The notes below the pieces were generated by a model. It saw only the letters and a list, made by a program, of their open reading frames with translations, was not told the DNA's origin and searched no databases. The position numbers and the translations under genes are program-made. DNA of 64,000 nucleotides from Fonsecaea monophora (taxonomy: Eukaryota; Ascomycota; Eurotiomycetes; Chaetothyriales; Herpotrichiellaceae), in contig NW_019173997.1 in the NCBI RefSeq assembly GCF_001642475.1, forward strand, positions 119,938 through 183,937. The letters run 5' to 3'. Positions 1 through 11,700 of this stretch are shown in pieces (the first letter of the stretch is position 1; every line of letters begins with the position of its first letter).

Positions 1-2519
1 ACACATTTTCTGGAGATCTCGACAGCCCCTTCGTCTCGGCCGACAGAACTTACAAGGGTCGAAGAGTTCCGTTTACTGTTCGCTATCGAGTTGATCCCGA
101 TTCGGAATGGTCCTGGGTCTATCACAATTTCGGCATCCGCGATGGTGAACTCATTCTACAACCTCCCGTTGACCCCACCTTCCTCGGCGCATCGCCAGTT
201 GAAGTCGGCGAAGGTTGGATTCTTAGGAAAACCCCAAGCGATGCGCCAGAAGCGCGTCTCTATACGATTGAGTCAGCTCTCCCGATCCCTTCCCCAACCG
301 AAGGAAATACCACAATCGAATCACTTGTCTTGGGCAGAGTAACTCAACTCTGCCGGTGGTTTGCATTGGTACGGATATGGGAACCATGGTTTGCCCCGCG
401 GCATGGCGAGCATCAACTGCATCTATCGGAACCGGCGATATTGCTCTCGTTTCTGAGGTGCGATGGTCTTCATGTCGTCATCTTAGCAATCAACGGAATC
501 GACGACGTCCTTACTCAGTTCGGGTCAACACGGGAAGGCGAGATTGTGGTCCAAGCGAGAAATGATTCCGGGCGGGATCGCAAGTTCAAGCTCCTGGCAG
601 CCACGGCGTGGAAATTCGAAATCGCAAATGCTGCCGTCATGTACGAGATGCGAAAACTAGTTCGACAGTCAGCAGCCTATCAGCAAAACCTTGAACGACT
701 GGAGCAGCTGCCAAAGAGTATCAGGTCGGAGTCGCTTGACTCGGACACTGTTTTGGTCAATAACAACGATCCCTCGTCGCGCCAACCACAGGTAAATCCA
801 CAGTGGTTGGCAAGTTGGTACGACAGCCTGGCATACTGCACATGGAACTCCCTCGGGCAGGACCTGAACGCCGAAAAGATTATGGCAGGGCTGGATTCGC
901 TTGCGAAACACCAGATTTACATCTCAACCTTGATCATCGACGACAACTGGCAGTCCCTTGACGGCACTCAAGGGGCGACGGACCAGTTCCATCGAGGGTG
1001 GAAAGACTTCGAGGCCAACCCTCTAGGATTCCCTGACGGACTCAAATCTTCGATAGACAAGATCAAAGAGACTCATCCCACGGTACGCGACATTGCTGTT
1101 TGGCACGCCTTGATGGGATACTGGGGCGGGATCTCTCCCGAGGGCGCTATCGCGAAGAAGTATAAAACTCTCGAGGTCACATTCCGTGACGGAACCCCAA
1201 TGGCTGGACGTAAGCTCACCATTCACCCGGACGACATCTTCAGAATGTACGACGACTTTTACAGCTTCCTGTCCAATTCAGGGGTCACTGGCGTCAAGAC
1301 TGATGTTCAATTTTCGCTTGATCTTCTAGCGAACACATCTGATCGACGGTCATTTACCAACGCCTATCAGTCTGCCTGGACTCAGGCACATCTACGCCAT
1401 CTTTCTGGAAAAGCTATCTCATGCATGTCGATGATTCCACAAATTCTCTTCCACAGCTTCCTTCCCACGACGACACCAAGAATTCTCCTTCGCAACAGTG
1501 ACGATTTCTTTCCTGATGTTCCGACATCCCATGCTTGGCACGTGTTTGTCAATGCGCACAATGCTCTATTCACCCAGCATCTGAACATTCTTCCTGATTG
1601 GGACATGTTTCAATCGAGTCATCCGTACAGTGGTTTCCACGCTGCGGCACGTTGTGTCTCTGGTGGACCTATCTATATCACGGATACCCCGGGTGAGCAC
1701 GATGTGGACTTGATTCATCAGATGACCGCGCTTAATCCGCAAGGACAGACGGTCATATTGCGCCCCAGCTGCGTTGGCAAGACCATGGGCGTCTACGACA
1801 AGTACGACGAGAAGGGAGTACTGAAAATTGGTGTCTACGACGGCCGGTCCGACGTCGGTTCGGGGATGTTGGGCGTTTTCAACATCGCCGAATCGGAGAT
1901 CAGCTTCATCCTCCCCATTACAAAGTTCCCAGGCGTGAATGCACCCGCTTCGGCGGATGGAGCAACACAGATTTCAAGTAGAAAATGGATCGTCCGCTCA
2001 CATATGTCAAAACGCATCACCGCTCCAATTCACCCATCCGATCCGATCCGAGCAGACACCTTGCTTCAGTGCACGTTAGCCCCGCGAGGGTACGACGTTT
2101 GGACGTCCCTCCCTGTGCACACGTTTCGTCTCCCAGTCTCGAATCTGGAAGTCGACGTGGCTGTGCTGGGTCTTCTGGGCAAATTCACAGGCGCATGTGC
2201 GATTGTGGAATCAAGCTTCAACCATTCTGAGGTTGATGCCGATACTACCCCTCATCGACTCAAGATACACGTGCAATTAAAGGCGCTCGGTGTCCTCGGC
2301 ATTTGGATATCCGACGTCCAGTCTCGGCAGCGCAAGGTGGAAGACATGATGGTCATGGTTCAAGGAAAGGCTGTGCCACAACATGTCATTGGATTTAATG
2401 CAGACCATGGACCTGAGGGAAGTGGGGTTCTTGAGATCAACATTGCCTCAGCATGGAAGGAGATGGAGCTAGAGCCTGGGTGGAGCAACGAGGTCGGTGT
2501 CGACGTGTTTCTGCAGTGA
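1..2519 (+). CDS. Sip1/raffinose-synthase-like glycoside hydrolase (GH36 type), 5' end outside window
   Basis: The reading frame is open from base 3 through the TGA at 2517-2519 (838 residues visible), so the Met at 330 is internal and the true start lies upstream. It matches the Sip1/raffinose synthase branch of GH36, (beta/alpha)8 enzymes acting on alpha-galactosides. Visible marks: an aromatic-rich Cys-Thr-Trp segment near 830-850, the IIDDNWQ strand near 935-955, a Lys-Thr-Asp-Val-Gln strand whose Asp (1302-1304) fits the nucleophile position, and a GGPIYITDTPG segment near 1660-1690 whose Asp fits the acid/base. No intron is seen. No secretion signal can be judged because the N terminus is missing. 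The family is clear; the substrate (raffinose, galactinol or another alpha-galactoside) is not shown by the sequence. Confidence 0.88.
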   Translation, partial: TFSGDLDSPFVSADRTYKGRRVPFTVRYRVDPDSEWSWVYHNFGIRDGELILQPPVDPTFLGASPVEVGEGWILRKTPSDAPEARLYTIESALPIPSPTEGNTTIESLVLGRVTQLCRWFALVRIWEPWFAPRHGEHQLHLSEPAILLSFLRCDGLHVVILAINGIDDVLTQFGSTREGEIVVQARNDSGRDRKFKLLAATAWKFEIANAAVMYEMRKLVRQSAAYQQNLERLEQLPKSIRSESLDSDTVLVNNNDPSSRQPQVNPQWLASWYDSLAYCTWNSLGQDLNAEKIMAGLDSLAKHQIYISTLIIDDNWQSLDGTQGATDQFHRGWKDFEANPLGFPDGLKSSIDKIKETHPTVRDIAVWHALMGYWGGISPEGAIAKKYKTLEVTFRDGTPMAGRKLTIHPDDIFRMYDDFYSFLSNSGVTGVKTDVQFSLDLLANTSDRRSFTNAYQSAWTQAHLRHLSGKAISCMSMIPQILFHSFLPTTTPRILLRNSDDFFPDVPTSHAWHVFVNAHNALFTQHLNILPDWDMFQSSHPYSGFHAAARCVSGGPIYITDTPGEHDVDLIHQMTALNPQGQTVILRPSCVGKTMGVYDKYDEKGVLKIGVYDGRSDVGSGMLGVFNIAESEISFILPITKFPGVNAPASADGATQISSRKWIVRSHMSKRITAPIHPSDPIRADTLLQCTLAPRGYDVWTSLPVHTFRLPVSNLEVDVAVLGLLGKFTGACAIVESSFNHSEVDADTTPHRLKIHVQLKALGVLGIWISDVQSRQRKVEDMMVMVQGKAVPQHVIGFNADHGPEGSGVLEINIASAWKEMELEPGWSNEVGVDVFLQ

Positions 2520-4058
2520 CTACCGACCTCTTTATGGTTTTAGAAAAGAGAAGGGAATAGGGGCGGCGGAGCTGAAACATCTAATCCAGTATTGGAGGTT
2601 TCGGACACTTCGATAAACAAGTCGATGCTTGTCTTCCGGCCAACCTCGAGAAGCGCATTTTATCGTCAAATTGTTGGATGGGGTATCGCCAGCTTTTTGA
2701 GGGACAGCGCGATTCTCAGCATTCCTCCCGGGCGCTAACACACCACTTCATTGTTTTTTAAGTCTGGGGTTGGTTTTGCACGCAACACTACACATTTTTC
2801 GCTATATATTTCTGTCCAGAACGACTGAGATGTTTCGAATGGACCCGGTTTTCCTGGAAGAAGTCATATACGTTGCTTCAACTTTACCATACAAAAGCGC
2901 GCAGCACCATGATATCACGAAATGAATTGAGGAAATGTTGTGAAATGTCAGGGAAACGGGGAGCATAGAGACCCGTGTCAGCAAGTTTGATGAAAGGAGG
3001 AGAGGACCGTATACGAAGCCAGCTATGAGCAAGGGAAAATTTATGCCGCATGAAAATGTCAAGCATGGCGCTACGTATCTGGGAGAGCAAAAGGGTTTAC
3101 TTGGACGAACAGCACTGCAGCCGCCAGCCAGCAGCGTGGCGGCTTGTCATGACGGAACGTACGTCGGATAGAGTGAATAGATAGATAGACAGACAGGAAG
3201 CATAGAATGCCAGAGAGAGACAGAGAATCACAAGCAGACGACGAGTCTTGTAGGGACCAGAAAATGGTATAATGCAGAAAAGTTGAGCGTCGCGCGCATA
3301 AGTAGGTGAAGTGAGTGAAGTGACTAGATGCTTGGTGTGATATATCCATATCTATATCACTATCTTTATCCCTGTCCCGGTGTGCCCGCGTTGCCCCCTG
3401 CCCGCGGTATCGTATCGCATCGCATCTCAGTGGCAGAAAAGGCATGGGGAGGCGCGTGGATTTCGTGGACGTGGTGGAAAGGAGATGAGAAGGGCGGGAA
3501 TGGATCGAAATCAACGGAAAGAGTATCTGATCTGATCTGGTATCGAGCATACAAACCACCAGCCAGCCAGCCAACCAGCCAGCCAGTCCACGGGCAGTTT
3601 CAGTCACCGACCGAGTACGAGGGACGTACATATGCATGTTTTTACGTTGGTTTGCATGTGTGTATATTTCTAAAACGGCTCAAATGACCCCTACAAGTTG
3701 AGGGCCCTGGTAGAGACTAGGCCTCTCGGTATCAAGATATCAAGCGACGGGGTCACCCTGTCACTGAAGCCACAGATATGGACCGCGGATTCGAGTTATC
3801 GAAAGGTCTCTAGGTCCCTTCCACTTTGCTCATTCCGTGACTTGAAAAGCCAAACTGGCCCCAGGTTTGTGGGGGGTGCCGTGTTGCTTCTATCAACCAC
3901 GCCCTTCTGTAAAGGGTCAGGACTCCATGAACGCCATGATGTAGGACTTGATGTGTAGTTGATGGGGGGCAATTCCAAGCGTAAAACAGCAACCAGTTCA
4001 TGATTGATTGAAACAATTCCAACCTCCAGCAAGGTATGTAGGGCTCTAGCCCGCCTCT
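2520..4058. other. Convergent intergenic region, no gene seen
   Basis: This lies between the stops of the Sip1-like gene and the complex I subunit, so both 3' untranslated regions fall here. Open frames in it (the longest at 3071-3637, minus) are low-complexity, Ser/Leu-rich and match nothing I recognise. Simple-sequence stretches include GATA/GACA tetranucleotides near 3178-3196 and a CCAG array near 3559-3586. Confidence 0.6.
3559..3586. repeat. CCAG tetranucleotide microsatellite
   Basis: About seven copies of a CCAG unit with one interruption (a CCAA) in non-coding DNA. Confidence 0.85.
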
Positions 4059-4710
4059 TTATTTGTCGTCATAGAAGCCTTCTTTTTCCAGTCTCCGTCG
4101 CGCTTCTTCTAGAGCCCATGTTTGTATCCTAGAGCGTGAACAATAGCAAGTCAGTTCTCCATGGTAATATAAAAGGTTTGGTGCACGCAATGAGCCAGAA
4201 AGATGAATGGGAACATGGCTTCTCGCCCTCGGAGCCAGCCAGCAGGAGATCTTCATCCACCCTCCAATCACCAATAACCATTGACAGTCCGACAAGCTAC
4301 AATCGGGCCACGAAAAGAAGCAGGAATTGCAAGGGTAATACATACGAGGTATCCTCTTTCATGGTATATGCTGCGACTGCCACGACCCAACTCGCCACAA
4401 ACACCCACGCAAATCCCTCCCATCCTTCTTTTTCATATTTCTCTCCCGGTCTTTGACCCCAGAGCCACCCTGCCGGGGCATCAAAGTGGTCGTCATGTCC
4501 ATGGGCGTCGCCATGGTGACTGGGATGAGTGTCTTGCCCACGGTGCTCATTGTGAGCGGTGGTTGCCGTGCGAATTGAGGGGCGGGCTAGGGTGAAGCGG
4601 GATGACGAGGTGGTAGAGGACAGAAGCGACGCCGACGGGCGCGCAAGGCGAGAGGGTAAACGATGCAACATGCTGGCTGCGGTAACAAGTGATGCAGTTG
4701 CAGGTTTCAC
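4059..4710 (-). CDS. NADH:ubiquinone oxidoreductase ESSS/NDUFB11-type accessory subunit
   Basis: Two exons on the minus strand: 4710-4346 and 4128-4059, joined across a 217-base intron (donor GTATGT, acceptor CTCTAG), giving 144 residues. The N terminus (about residues 1-50) is rich in Ser, Arg, Thr and Leu with no acidic residue until the processing region, as expected for a mitochondrial presequence. A His/Asp-rich stretch follows, then GWLWGQRPGE, one membrane span (about 99-115, WEGFAWVFVASWVVAVAAY) and a charged C terminus ending in GFYDDK. This layout fits the single-span ESSS/NDUFB11 subunit of the complex I membrane arm in the inner mitochondrial membrane. Reading straight through the donor gives a false hydrophobic tail. 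A second Met at residue 14 is a possible alternative start. Confidence 0.82.
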
Positions 4711-5717
4711 AGTTGACTGGAGGTCTGAGGGGAGGTGCCGAGAGCAGGGCGCGCCGGTCTGGAAGAAGAGCCGGCGGGGATCTTCTATTGCCTCGTCTCA
4801 GTATCGACGACAGAGAAGAGTATTCGAGTGAAGGACGGACCACGAGTCAACAGAGATGGGAAACTGGGGGAGCTGGAAGCTGGAACGCGATCAAGCGAGG
4901 TGGTTGTGGTGGGTGAAAGAGTTGAGGTTGAGACCATCTGGCATGCCAAGCCTTGGGAGCTCCGAGTTGGAGAATCAAAATCTCGGATCTGCGGCATCGT
5001 CAACGTCAACCTCGTCGTCGACCCATGCACTGTGGCACTCTACCACAAACAGGAACTGCTTCCATGGAAAGGATATACGCAAATAAACAACCACGCCCGT
5101 TCGTGCATTTCAGTCTTTCCATGACCTACACTAAAACACATGGCCCGCTACTAACCATCATGCTTTCCTCGTTGCTTCTTGGCTACTCGTGTCTTTGCTT
5201 TGCTTTGCTTTGCTTTGCTTTGCTTTGCTTTGCTTTGCTTCCCTTTCCTTCCCTTTGCTTGTGCTTTTTGCGGATACATTTAATGCCGTGTGCATGGAAC
5301 CGGAGAACTCGAAGAATGGGAACAGCTGACCTCCCACACACGACTTCAATGCATAGGAGATCGCTGCCATAAGCCAAACTCCTCCATGAGAATCGTAAAA
5401 GAAAATAATGGAAAAAGCCGTCGACAATGCGTATCCATCACTAGGTCAGAAGTGCCCCCAAGGTCGTGCATTGCACGTTTCCCCCTTCCAGTTATTACAA
5501 GAATTCCTCGGTCTTGCTCTTGTCCTTGTCCTAAGTCCTTCCCGCTTTTGCTTTTTTTGTGTCCAACGATCACTCCCTCCCAATGCTGATAAACGACATG
5601 CGCCGTTCCCATGCATCCAATTCGATAGTCCGAGCTTTCGTCATAAACGCCATGCCATCGTACTGTACAAATGCTCCACAAGAAATCAAAGGGGAAACCC
5701 AATATTGTTTCCCCATC
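4711..5717. other. Intergenic region with complex I subunit promoter; no gene seen
   Basis: This holds the upstream region of the ESSS-type gene and the 3' flank of the following minus-strand gene. Open frames here are overlapping shadows of one another. The only structured element is the CTTTG microsatellite. Confidence 0.55.
5193..5240. repeat. CTTTG pentanucleotide microsatellite
   Basis: Nearly ten perfect CTTTG units followed by a looser CCTTT-rich stretch. It lies in non-coding DNA about 480 bases upstream of the ESSS-type start on the opposite strand. Confidence 0.95.
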
Positions 5718-8700
5718 TCAGTTAGCTTCCACAACCTTTGTGAAATTTAAGGACGGTGAAATCTCGTGATCTGCCGATGCCTCCACCGTATCCAGGTAGC
5801 TATTTGCGCTCCTGCTCTTTGGGAGGCACGGCTTCCTCGACTCTGGACTGGGTGATGAGTTGGGCGGATCGAATATTTGCCGGAATACCGGCTCTTGGAA
5901 TTTCTGTGGTGGCCGCTCCGGACTGAGCGACACCCCTTCGGCCCTGCGCACAATCTCTTTCAGGGCCCTTGTGATTACGCCAGCTCTCACCACCAGATCT
6001 CTCAAGTCCTGCGTGTCAAATGGGAGCTTGTCACGGTCACGCCCACGCCCCCGGCCCCGAATGGACTCCTCGGCAGGCGAGGCTTCTGCCTCCCGTCTAT
6101 TCTGATGGATGGCCTGCAAGAAATTCTTAGCTTGCACGCTTTCTCCACGTGGCCGTCCGTAGGGAGGTGTTGCCGGACTGGAAATAGATCGTCGGCTCGT
6201 TATTCGTCCCTCTTCCTCCTCGATGGTCCTTTTCGGCGGAGGAGTCTCGTCGCCAAAAATGTCAGATGACACAGGAGAAGGTGCCCGAGGGAGAGCTTCG
6301 TCATCCTCGTTCACGGTGGCCAAATCAATGATGCTCCCTGCATCCTCCCACAGCTGCCGTGAGTGACTGTCCAAGAGTCCAAGGCCAGCACCGCGAAGGC
6401 GCAGCCTCTTAAGCTCTTCGACGAGTAACATAAAATCTCGGACTTGGCCGAATTGGACATGGACACTTTGTTGGCGATCTATGATGGATTGGGGAACCTT
6501 GACACTTCGGATCGACTCTCGGTTCACCGTTTTGGTCTCATCTGCCACTCCCGGAGCTTCCTCGTCCACGTCAACGTCGTCAAACTCAAAGTCATCGCTC
6601 CATTCTTCGCTTACAGGCTTGCTACCCAAAGCCCACGTACCAAACTTAGTGGCCGAGGATGGCGTATCACTTTCTGCGACACTGTCACGGTTGACGACCG
6701 GAACACTCTGGCTACGGAGGTGCATGGTTGCATTGCTTTTCCGTCCAGAAGGCCGACTCCTGCCAACATGGCTCCCTTGCTTACCATGAACGGTTTGCGG
6801 CCGAGGATTGATACCATTTGACTGATCGCTCCCAAACTTGGGGTGTTCCGACCAATCAAAGATGGAAGATCTTTGAATGGACGCTTGTTCTTCGAAATCG
6901 TCTTCCAACAGCTGCTCAAAGCGAGTCTGGATTGGACTCGACGGTACCTCACTTGGCGTCTTTTGTTGTCTGTCACTGGCAGATTTGGGGGACCAGTCAA
7001 TGTCATCTTCATCGTCCATGTCCATCATTGGGGGAAGTTCAGGTTCCGCGGCCCGAGCTCGTGGAAACAGCTGTGTGGAAGGAGGGGAAGAGTCCAAAAC
7101 AACAGGTTCACGATATATTCTCTTTGGCACTGGCGTTAAAACAAAATCGTCCACTTCCGCTGAGGGACTTTTGACCGGAGTGGACGCTTGATCTGGACTG
7201 AGGTTTTGCGTCTCCTCTGTGGGCTCAAGCCCACTAATGCCGATGCCGATATTGGCAGATTGTTCGTGACCTGCCTCGCGTCGAGGCGATTGTGTATCAT
7301 CTAATGTGGCACGTTGCATTAAATCCTCCAAGGCAGATGTTCCAGCTGGAACCTGGTCAATCGACATCTCATCAAAGATTGTTTCTATTTTCGGTTGGCG
7401 GAAACCCGAGTGACTGCTGGCCGTGGCTCGAGTAGCCAGTGAGTCATAGGCAGTGTCGCTTTGGAAGTCCATGGAATCATCATCGGTGAATACTCTTATA
7501 TCATTGTCCGAGCTAGCCGTGGTTGGATCCGAAGGGGCAACAGAAATGCGTTTCGGCAGAGTAAATCGGTGTTGAGGAGGCCCGTAGGAAGGGGGGCTTG
7601 AATTAAAGACCGGGGTTCCGTCAGGCAAGTCAACTTCGAAAGTGGAAACATTCGACATCGGTGAGAGGTTAGAAAAGGCAGTTGAGGGTACAATACTGCC
7701 ATAGGCTTCGTCTTTGTTGAGCCTCACGATTGGGTCCGTGAAGTGTCGTTGAGGCATGCCCTTCCGCACAGAGTCCAACGTTCGACGAATTTTATGCCGC
7801 CGGATTGGCGCGGCCACCTGGATGTCAGACGGCTGTGACATGCGGTCGTCCATATCTGTCAAGTCTCGAGGTTCTATGCTCCCACCGAGAAGAAGAGTTG
7901 GAGGGTAACCCTGAGATATTGAAACAGTGCGAGCACCTGCTTCTCGCGGCAGCCCAGACGAATGTCGTTTCCTCGATTGGGTCGTCTCGAAGAAAGGCCT
8001 CCACGTGGGTTCGTGAGCAATGTAAGCAGGAGACTCGAGGTTTGTGGATTCGCTTGTCAGAGGTCGGGTATAGGGCACTCCAGAGAGCGTAGCTGATCTT
8101 TGGTGGCTCGTAGCTGGGCGTCTCAAGAGAGCCGGCGTGGCACCATCACTGTTCAGCTTTGAGGACGACCTCTTCACAAGCTTGTTGGGTTGGTCGAGAT
8201 CATTTAGAGAAGGGCGAGATGGACCCGGAGAGTCATCTAACCTCGATGAGGATGAGCTAGGGCTGCCTCGACTGTGACGAGACAGACTTGAGATTCGTCG
8301 TAACCAGGTGGACGGTGTGCTCTGTTCCCTCCCGTCTGCTGACTCCCTGCCAGATGTCCAGGGTCTCAATATTCCATGTCTACTGATCGAACTTTCACGA
8401 GAGTCTGTGCCGGTACTCTCTGCTGTTGCTGAAGGGGTAGATGCCCGGACAGTCTTCCTCCTCAAGATAGATGTAGACAGTCGACGTTCCAGTCTCTCGG
8501 ACAACGCTGGGAGGGAAGCAGAGGGTTGGGAGGTATGAGGACGTGTCGGCTGTTGTTGTTCGACAAAGACTGGAGAATGGGTGGCAGCATTAGAACCAGG
8601 AGCCTTCCTCTTGCCCGGCTTAATCAAGTATGAATCCCCTTCGGATGTACCAAGCGCCAGTCCCGCAGCGGCTACACCAAGTGTGCCGACAGCACAGAGC

Positions 8701-8798
8701 TACAGGTAGAGGGTCAGCATGTGAGAGGCAGCGAGGGATGTTGTTCGTCAATGAAGTCTCCCTACCGTAGCAACGTGCTCTTGTCTCGATTCCATCAT
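5718..8798 (-). CDS. Long disordered protein with conserved acidic W-DDFEFDD C-terminal region
   Basis: Two exons: 8798-8766 and 8699-5718, intron 66 bases (GTAGGG...CTGTAG), 1004 residues. The uninterrupted frame has no ATG near its 5' end (TTG at 8627), which led to the short first exon; splicing adds an N terminus with a hydrophobic segment (about residues 12-27) that could be a membrane anchor. Residues 30-650 are Ser/Arg/Pro-rich and likely disordered. Toward the C terminus come a W-S-D-D-F-E-F-D-D block, then a helical stretch (VRDFMLLVEELKRLR) and an LWEDAGSIIDLA motif. These recall the acidic W motifs of the Byr4/Bfa1 family of septation-network GAP subunits, but only weakly, and the usual Byr4 N terminus is absent. 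I do not assign a function. A double ATG (8798 and 8795) leaves the first Met uncertain. Confidence 0.7.
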
Positions 8799-11700
8799 GC
8801 TTGACAGGCCCATTGCCCTCGGGGCACCACAACCCAGACACTCTGGAGGTCGATGGATTTCTCCGTCCTCATGGCGGGTTGACCATCAGCAGCAGGAGTA
8901 GAAGGACGAAGAGAGTTCTGAGAGGGAGAACGGCCGTGGATTCGTTGGCTGTTTCTAGAAGACGTGTGGACGCAAGGGATATGGATCTCGATATACGCGG
9001 GCCTGGAAATTGAGTGAGGACGCACGCGACTGGTTTGGAATGGGCCGGGTCAGGATGAGAAGGGAGGGTTGATCCCTGAGGATTGAGTCTCAGAGGACCA
9101 GCAGCATAGACACAAGATACGCAAGACACGAACCAAAGCACAAAGGAAAAGAGACTAGGTGACGAAGAATGAGCCCTGATGGGAGGGAGGTGTGCAAGAC
9201 GAGGTGCGGTTGAGGGAGAGGAGGATTTGAGGAATCCCAGCTGGTAAGCCAGTAGTTTTTAGTTGGTGGAGGGGCGCGCAAGGACTTTCCAGGCGTGCGA
9301 GGGCGTTCACTGGCGTTATAGGTAGGTAATAACCGGCAGGCCCCATAGGTAAGGCTGGGGCGGTTGCCTTGGCCTGTGTGGGCTGGTTTTTAACTAGCAT
9401 GTTGATCTCTCAGTGGCCCATCACCCCGCCCGACCAACAACGCTGTCGTAGTCTCGGAATTGACTTCTGTATGTTGAAGTATCACCACCGTCAGACAAGG
9501 TGACCCTCTTTTCCATCGCCGTCCCGTCTGTCGACCTACAGGATCGGAGGAGAATGGATTGTCCAAGCTGTCCATTTCAACGGCAGCCTCCCCAAAGTTC
9601 ACACTTCGGACGACGCCGTCAGAAGGCCTTGAAGCAGTCGATGCTTCTCTTAAGGGGGGCGAAAATTCCCAGCCAGTACCGTAGAGGGAGGTCTGGAGCA
9701 CTGACAAGTGCACAGGGCAACAGAATCCTCTCAAACCACCCACGCACGACCTCATTGGCGTCTAAACAGCCCTGGGCGCTCCCGGTGCGTCAAACTCAAG
9801 AGCTAGAGCGACTCTATGGCTGGTACCACCACCGCATCCTTTTTGCTCACAAATCATTCCGCGGCCAGCTACAGACATTGTAACCACATTGCTACATGAT
9901 GAAGCGGTGTCGTCGCTCAACCGCCGCTCAACGAGATGTGGTGCTACGATTGTCTTCTTTGAACAGTTCTGGGTGGGATGGGTGTTGTGGAAGCCAGTAT
10001 CTACCTACATAGCAGCAGTCGGGGCCAGAATCTTCTCCTATTTGAGGCAGACGCAGGTTGACGGCGGCATTGATGGCATGATTTCGAACCAAGGCAGAAC
10101 CTGTCACTATTTGCACAATATCGAGTCGTGCGAGCCCACAGCGACTCGGGAACTCACGAAGGACCAAGGTACGGGACGATGCCGTTGAGCGTTTGAAATC
10201 AAAACCTCGCAACAAGAGCAATGGAAACAGAGTCCGTGCATGTCACGGCGCGGGTTTTGATATCGGCACAAAAAGAGAACGCTCTGGTCTCTGTCTGCTC
10301 CCGTTTGCCCCCGTTTGCCCGCAGCATAGGTAGAACTCTGCCAGGTGGTCCCCGGGCAGATAGCATATCCCTGATCCAGCAACGGTCCAGGGTTGGTAGA
10401 GGACCCTGAAACTTTGTGGCCTGGTAAGTTGATTGAACTGCCCTTTTTGGCGGAAAGGCGACCCGTTGGAGTAACAAGCCAGCATCCTAGTAAATTGAGC
10501 CGGGATGTCTCTTGCGCTTTAGGAAAACTTTGTTGGGAGCTGGAAAAACAATCAGGACCTTTAGGTGCAACATTGTTAGCGCGCCCAGCCGTCTTTGTGC
10601 TCCATGCATGGAGAAAGACGACGTAAAAGGGCTGGATGTCGGTCAAGGAAGCAAGCTTTGCGAAGCTGAAAAGACGGCCAGCTGGACGCGTGAGCGTGTG
10701 GGAAAGGCACTAAAGCAAGCAAGCAACAGGCCGACCAAGCGAGTCAGCCAGGGTCAAGTGCGTTAGCGACCTCCCAGAGCATGAAACGCGATGATAAAAC
10801 TGGAAGCCCAAGACCAGGATGTACGTAAATGGCTGGTCAATCGGATGAGAATGTATCAATGCGGATTCGGCGGGCTTGATATGCCATCCCGGACGACTTA
10901 CTGGCCACACACACCTGACCCAACACCATCACAGTCACCGCTCGCATGGCACATGCGGCTAAACCAACAGTCTGCCCACAAGCCAAATCCAAAAACAAGT
11001 TTGCAGACCCCGAACGGAAATGTCGTTTGTTTGTTGTTCGGGTACACGAGGCCGATCGCGCGGTCAGGGCGCAGGGCGGAGACCAGGAGGAGCTCGTCTG
11101 AGATTCTGACAGCCGAGTGGTTCCCAAACAAACATGGAAGGGCCTGCTTCTCGTTTACGAGCGAACAGGGAACCGTGGCTCGTCCGGGTGGAGGCCCGCT
11201 AACTGGTTCCCTCATAACAGGGAATCGTTCAGCATCATGATAGGCTAGAGCTTCAGATGACGAGATGTGGGTGTTGATGCGCCCAAAGTCAGATCTCGCG
11301 TCGCGTGCCAGTCGGTCTAGCCCAATACAGTCCTGATGACACACAATTGGGGGAGCTAGCCGGCTGGCTGTTCCCTGCAAAACCTGTGATTGTTCACTGA
11401 CTGGTGGAATGTTGAGGTGCTGTTGTGTTGTCACACATCAGCCTCTGATGACGTGACACTTGTCAGACAGTGCAAGCCAATGCTGGAGTAAGAGAAGGGG
11501 AATGGGTTTCTGGAAAGACACGTCCGCTGATTTGCCGTTCGCGTCTTGTATCAGCGCTTGAAGGAGTTTTCGTATTGATTGAGTCTTTTGCCAGACGAGG
11601 CGACATGATGCCTCTGCAAGAGCTTTTCGCAAGGCCAATCTGGTGGGGGCCTCAGCCGCTGTCGGGATGCCGATCCTACAATGCTAGCGGGGCTAGAAGA

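Noticed and set aside
3071..3637. 188-residue minus-strand frame between the Sip1-like and complex I genes
   Set aside because: Low complexity, crosses the CCAG repeat, shows no motif and begins and ends without gene-like context.
10081..10105. GGTTCGAA on the minus strand, as in a tRNA B box
   Set aside because: The flanking bases do not form the T-arm stem and no A box or acceptor stem lies at the right distance.
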